Source of the DNA: Nitrospiraceae bacterium
GTDB taxonomy: Bacteria; Nitrospirota; Nitrospiria; Nitrospirales; UBA8639
NCBI GenBank assembly: GCA_003523945.1
Contig: DOFS01000200.1
Span: 1,919-8,633 of the forward strand
Reading direction: 5' to 3'
DNA: 6,715 nt
Positions within the stretch are counted from its first letter, which is position 1; each line of letters starts with the position of its first letter. Under the pieces are notes generated by a model, which saw only the letters and a program-made list of their open reading frames with translations, searched no databases and had not been told where the DNA came from. The position numbers were made by a program, and so were the translations under genes. Positions 6,306-6,715 of the stretch are shown one piece after another.

Positions 6306-6715
6306 TCACAATCTGATGCGCATGGAAAGATAAAAATAATCCGTATCCTTGTCCCCGCCTTGAGGCAGATTCGCCGAAGCGGGCAGCCGCTTAAAATACG
6401 ATCCTTTAAACCAATGGTCATACCCGGCATCAAATTCAAGGTTTTGGCTGACGGTCCACGTCGCACGTAATTCAATATCATGCCCCAAATAGTTTCCTGC
6501 CCCTCCTGAGGGATCTTGTAAAAGGATCCCCCCATTCACGGCACCGCCTTGAGCCAAATACCAGAATCGCTGCTTGATTTGCATGGTTACGTTATTGACA
6601 GGCTTAGCAACCAACCTCCAACCGGGGGAACTGATGTTGGACCGGAGAAATGGTCCGAAAATTCCCGTCGCCATCAAATCCCAACGCCGAGCCCCAAACA
6701 GAGGATCAAACGTTC
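6306..6715 (-). CDS. Alginate-export-family outer-membrane barrel, C-terminal part
   Basis: This gene is cut by the right edge; 135 C-terminal residues are visible. They begin TFDPLFGARRWDLMATGIFG, matching the conserved late segment of the alginate-export (AlgE-like) family. Alternating aromatic/polar beta strands follow: WRLVAKPVNN (53-62), VTMQIKQRFWYLAQ (63-76), HDIELRATWTVSQNLEFDAG (96-115), and a final strand DTDYFYLSMRIRL (123-135). The last residue is Leu, where outer-membrane proteins more often end in Phe. A TTG codon at 6677 could be taken for a start, but the family-like sequence continues upstream to the edge, so the gene is longer. In many bacteria such proteins are named by homology only and probably act as porins for unknown substrates. 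It lies 80 bp upstream of modA on the same strand. Confidence 0.75.
   Translation of the reverse strand, partial: TFDPLFGARRWDLMATGIFGPFLRSNISSPGWRLVAKPVNNVTMQIKQRFWYLAQGGAVNGGILLQDPSGGAGNYLGHDIELRATWTVSQNLEFDAGYDHWFKGSYFKRLPASANLPQGGDKDTDYFYLSMRIRL

Noticed and set aside
1..6715. CRISPR array, tRNA/rRNA, insertion sequence or phage genes
   Set aside because: No regular repeat-spacer pattern, no transposase or integrase-like protein, and no terminal inverted repeats or RNA-gene signatures were seen.

Overview
The window carries five protein-coding genes that can be named, all on the minus strand, so transcription runs from high to low coordinates. A sixth, unassigned 42-codon frame follows modC on the same strand. 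The source looks like a Gram-negative bacterium: there is the end of an outer-membrane beta-barrel, a signal-peptide-bearing periplasmic binding protein and a sigma-54 activator. The combination of a free-standing MEDS protein, a GAF-PAS-sigma-54 activator and an alginate-export-type barrel beside modABC is reminiscent of Nitrospirota (Nitrospira-like genomes). That is an inference from gene content and moderate GC; no marker gene settles it.

Right to middle (6715 to 3616): the 3' part of an alginate-export-family outer-membrane barrel runs off the right edge. After an 80-bp gap comes modA (periplasmic molybdate-binding protein), a 67-bp gap, modB (inner-membrane permease) and modC (ATPase with a C-terminal Mop/TOBE domain). 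modB and modC overlap by ATGA. Together modABC form a complete ABC importer for molybdate, possibly also tungstate. A 42-codon frame of coding-like appearance starts with GTG directly after the modC stop codon.

Middle (3615 to 3022): this stretch of about 600 bp has no recognisable gene. It holds the small post-modC frame, a few coding-like fragments on the plus strand that may be gene remains, and presumably the promoter of the next unit.

Middle to left (3021 to 298): a two-gene unit encodes a 227-aa stand-alone MEDS (DcmR-type sensory) protein and, 24 bp downstream, a 671-aa GAF-PAS-AAA+-Fis sigma-54-dependent activator with all key motifs intact. The pair plausibly acts as a sensor/adaptor plus transcription activator; the signal and target genes cannot be read from the window.

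Left end (297 to 1): no intact gene. It has a strong hairpin 18 bp past the activator stop codon, an 18-bp palindrome, and plus-strand frames that could be the broken 3' end of a convergent gene with a membrane segment.
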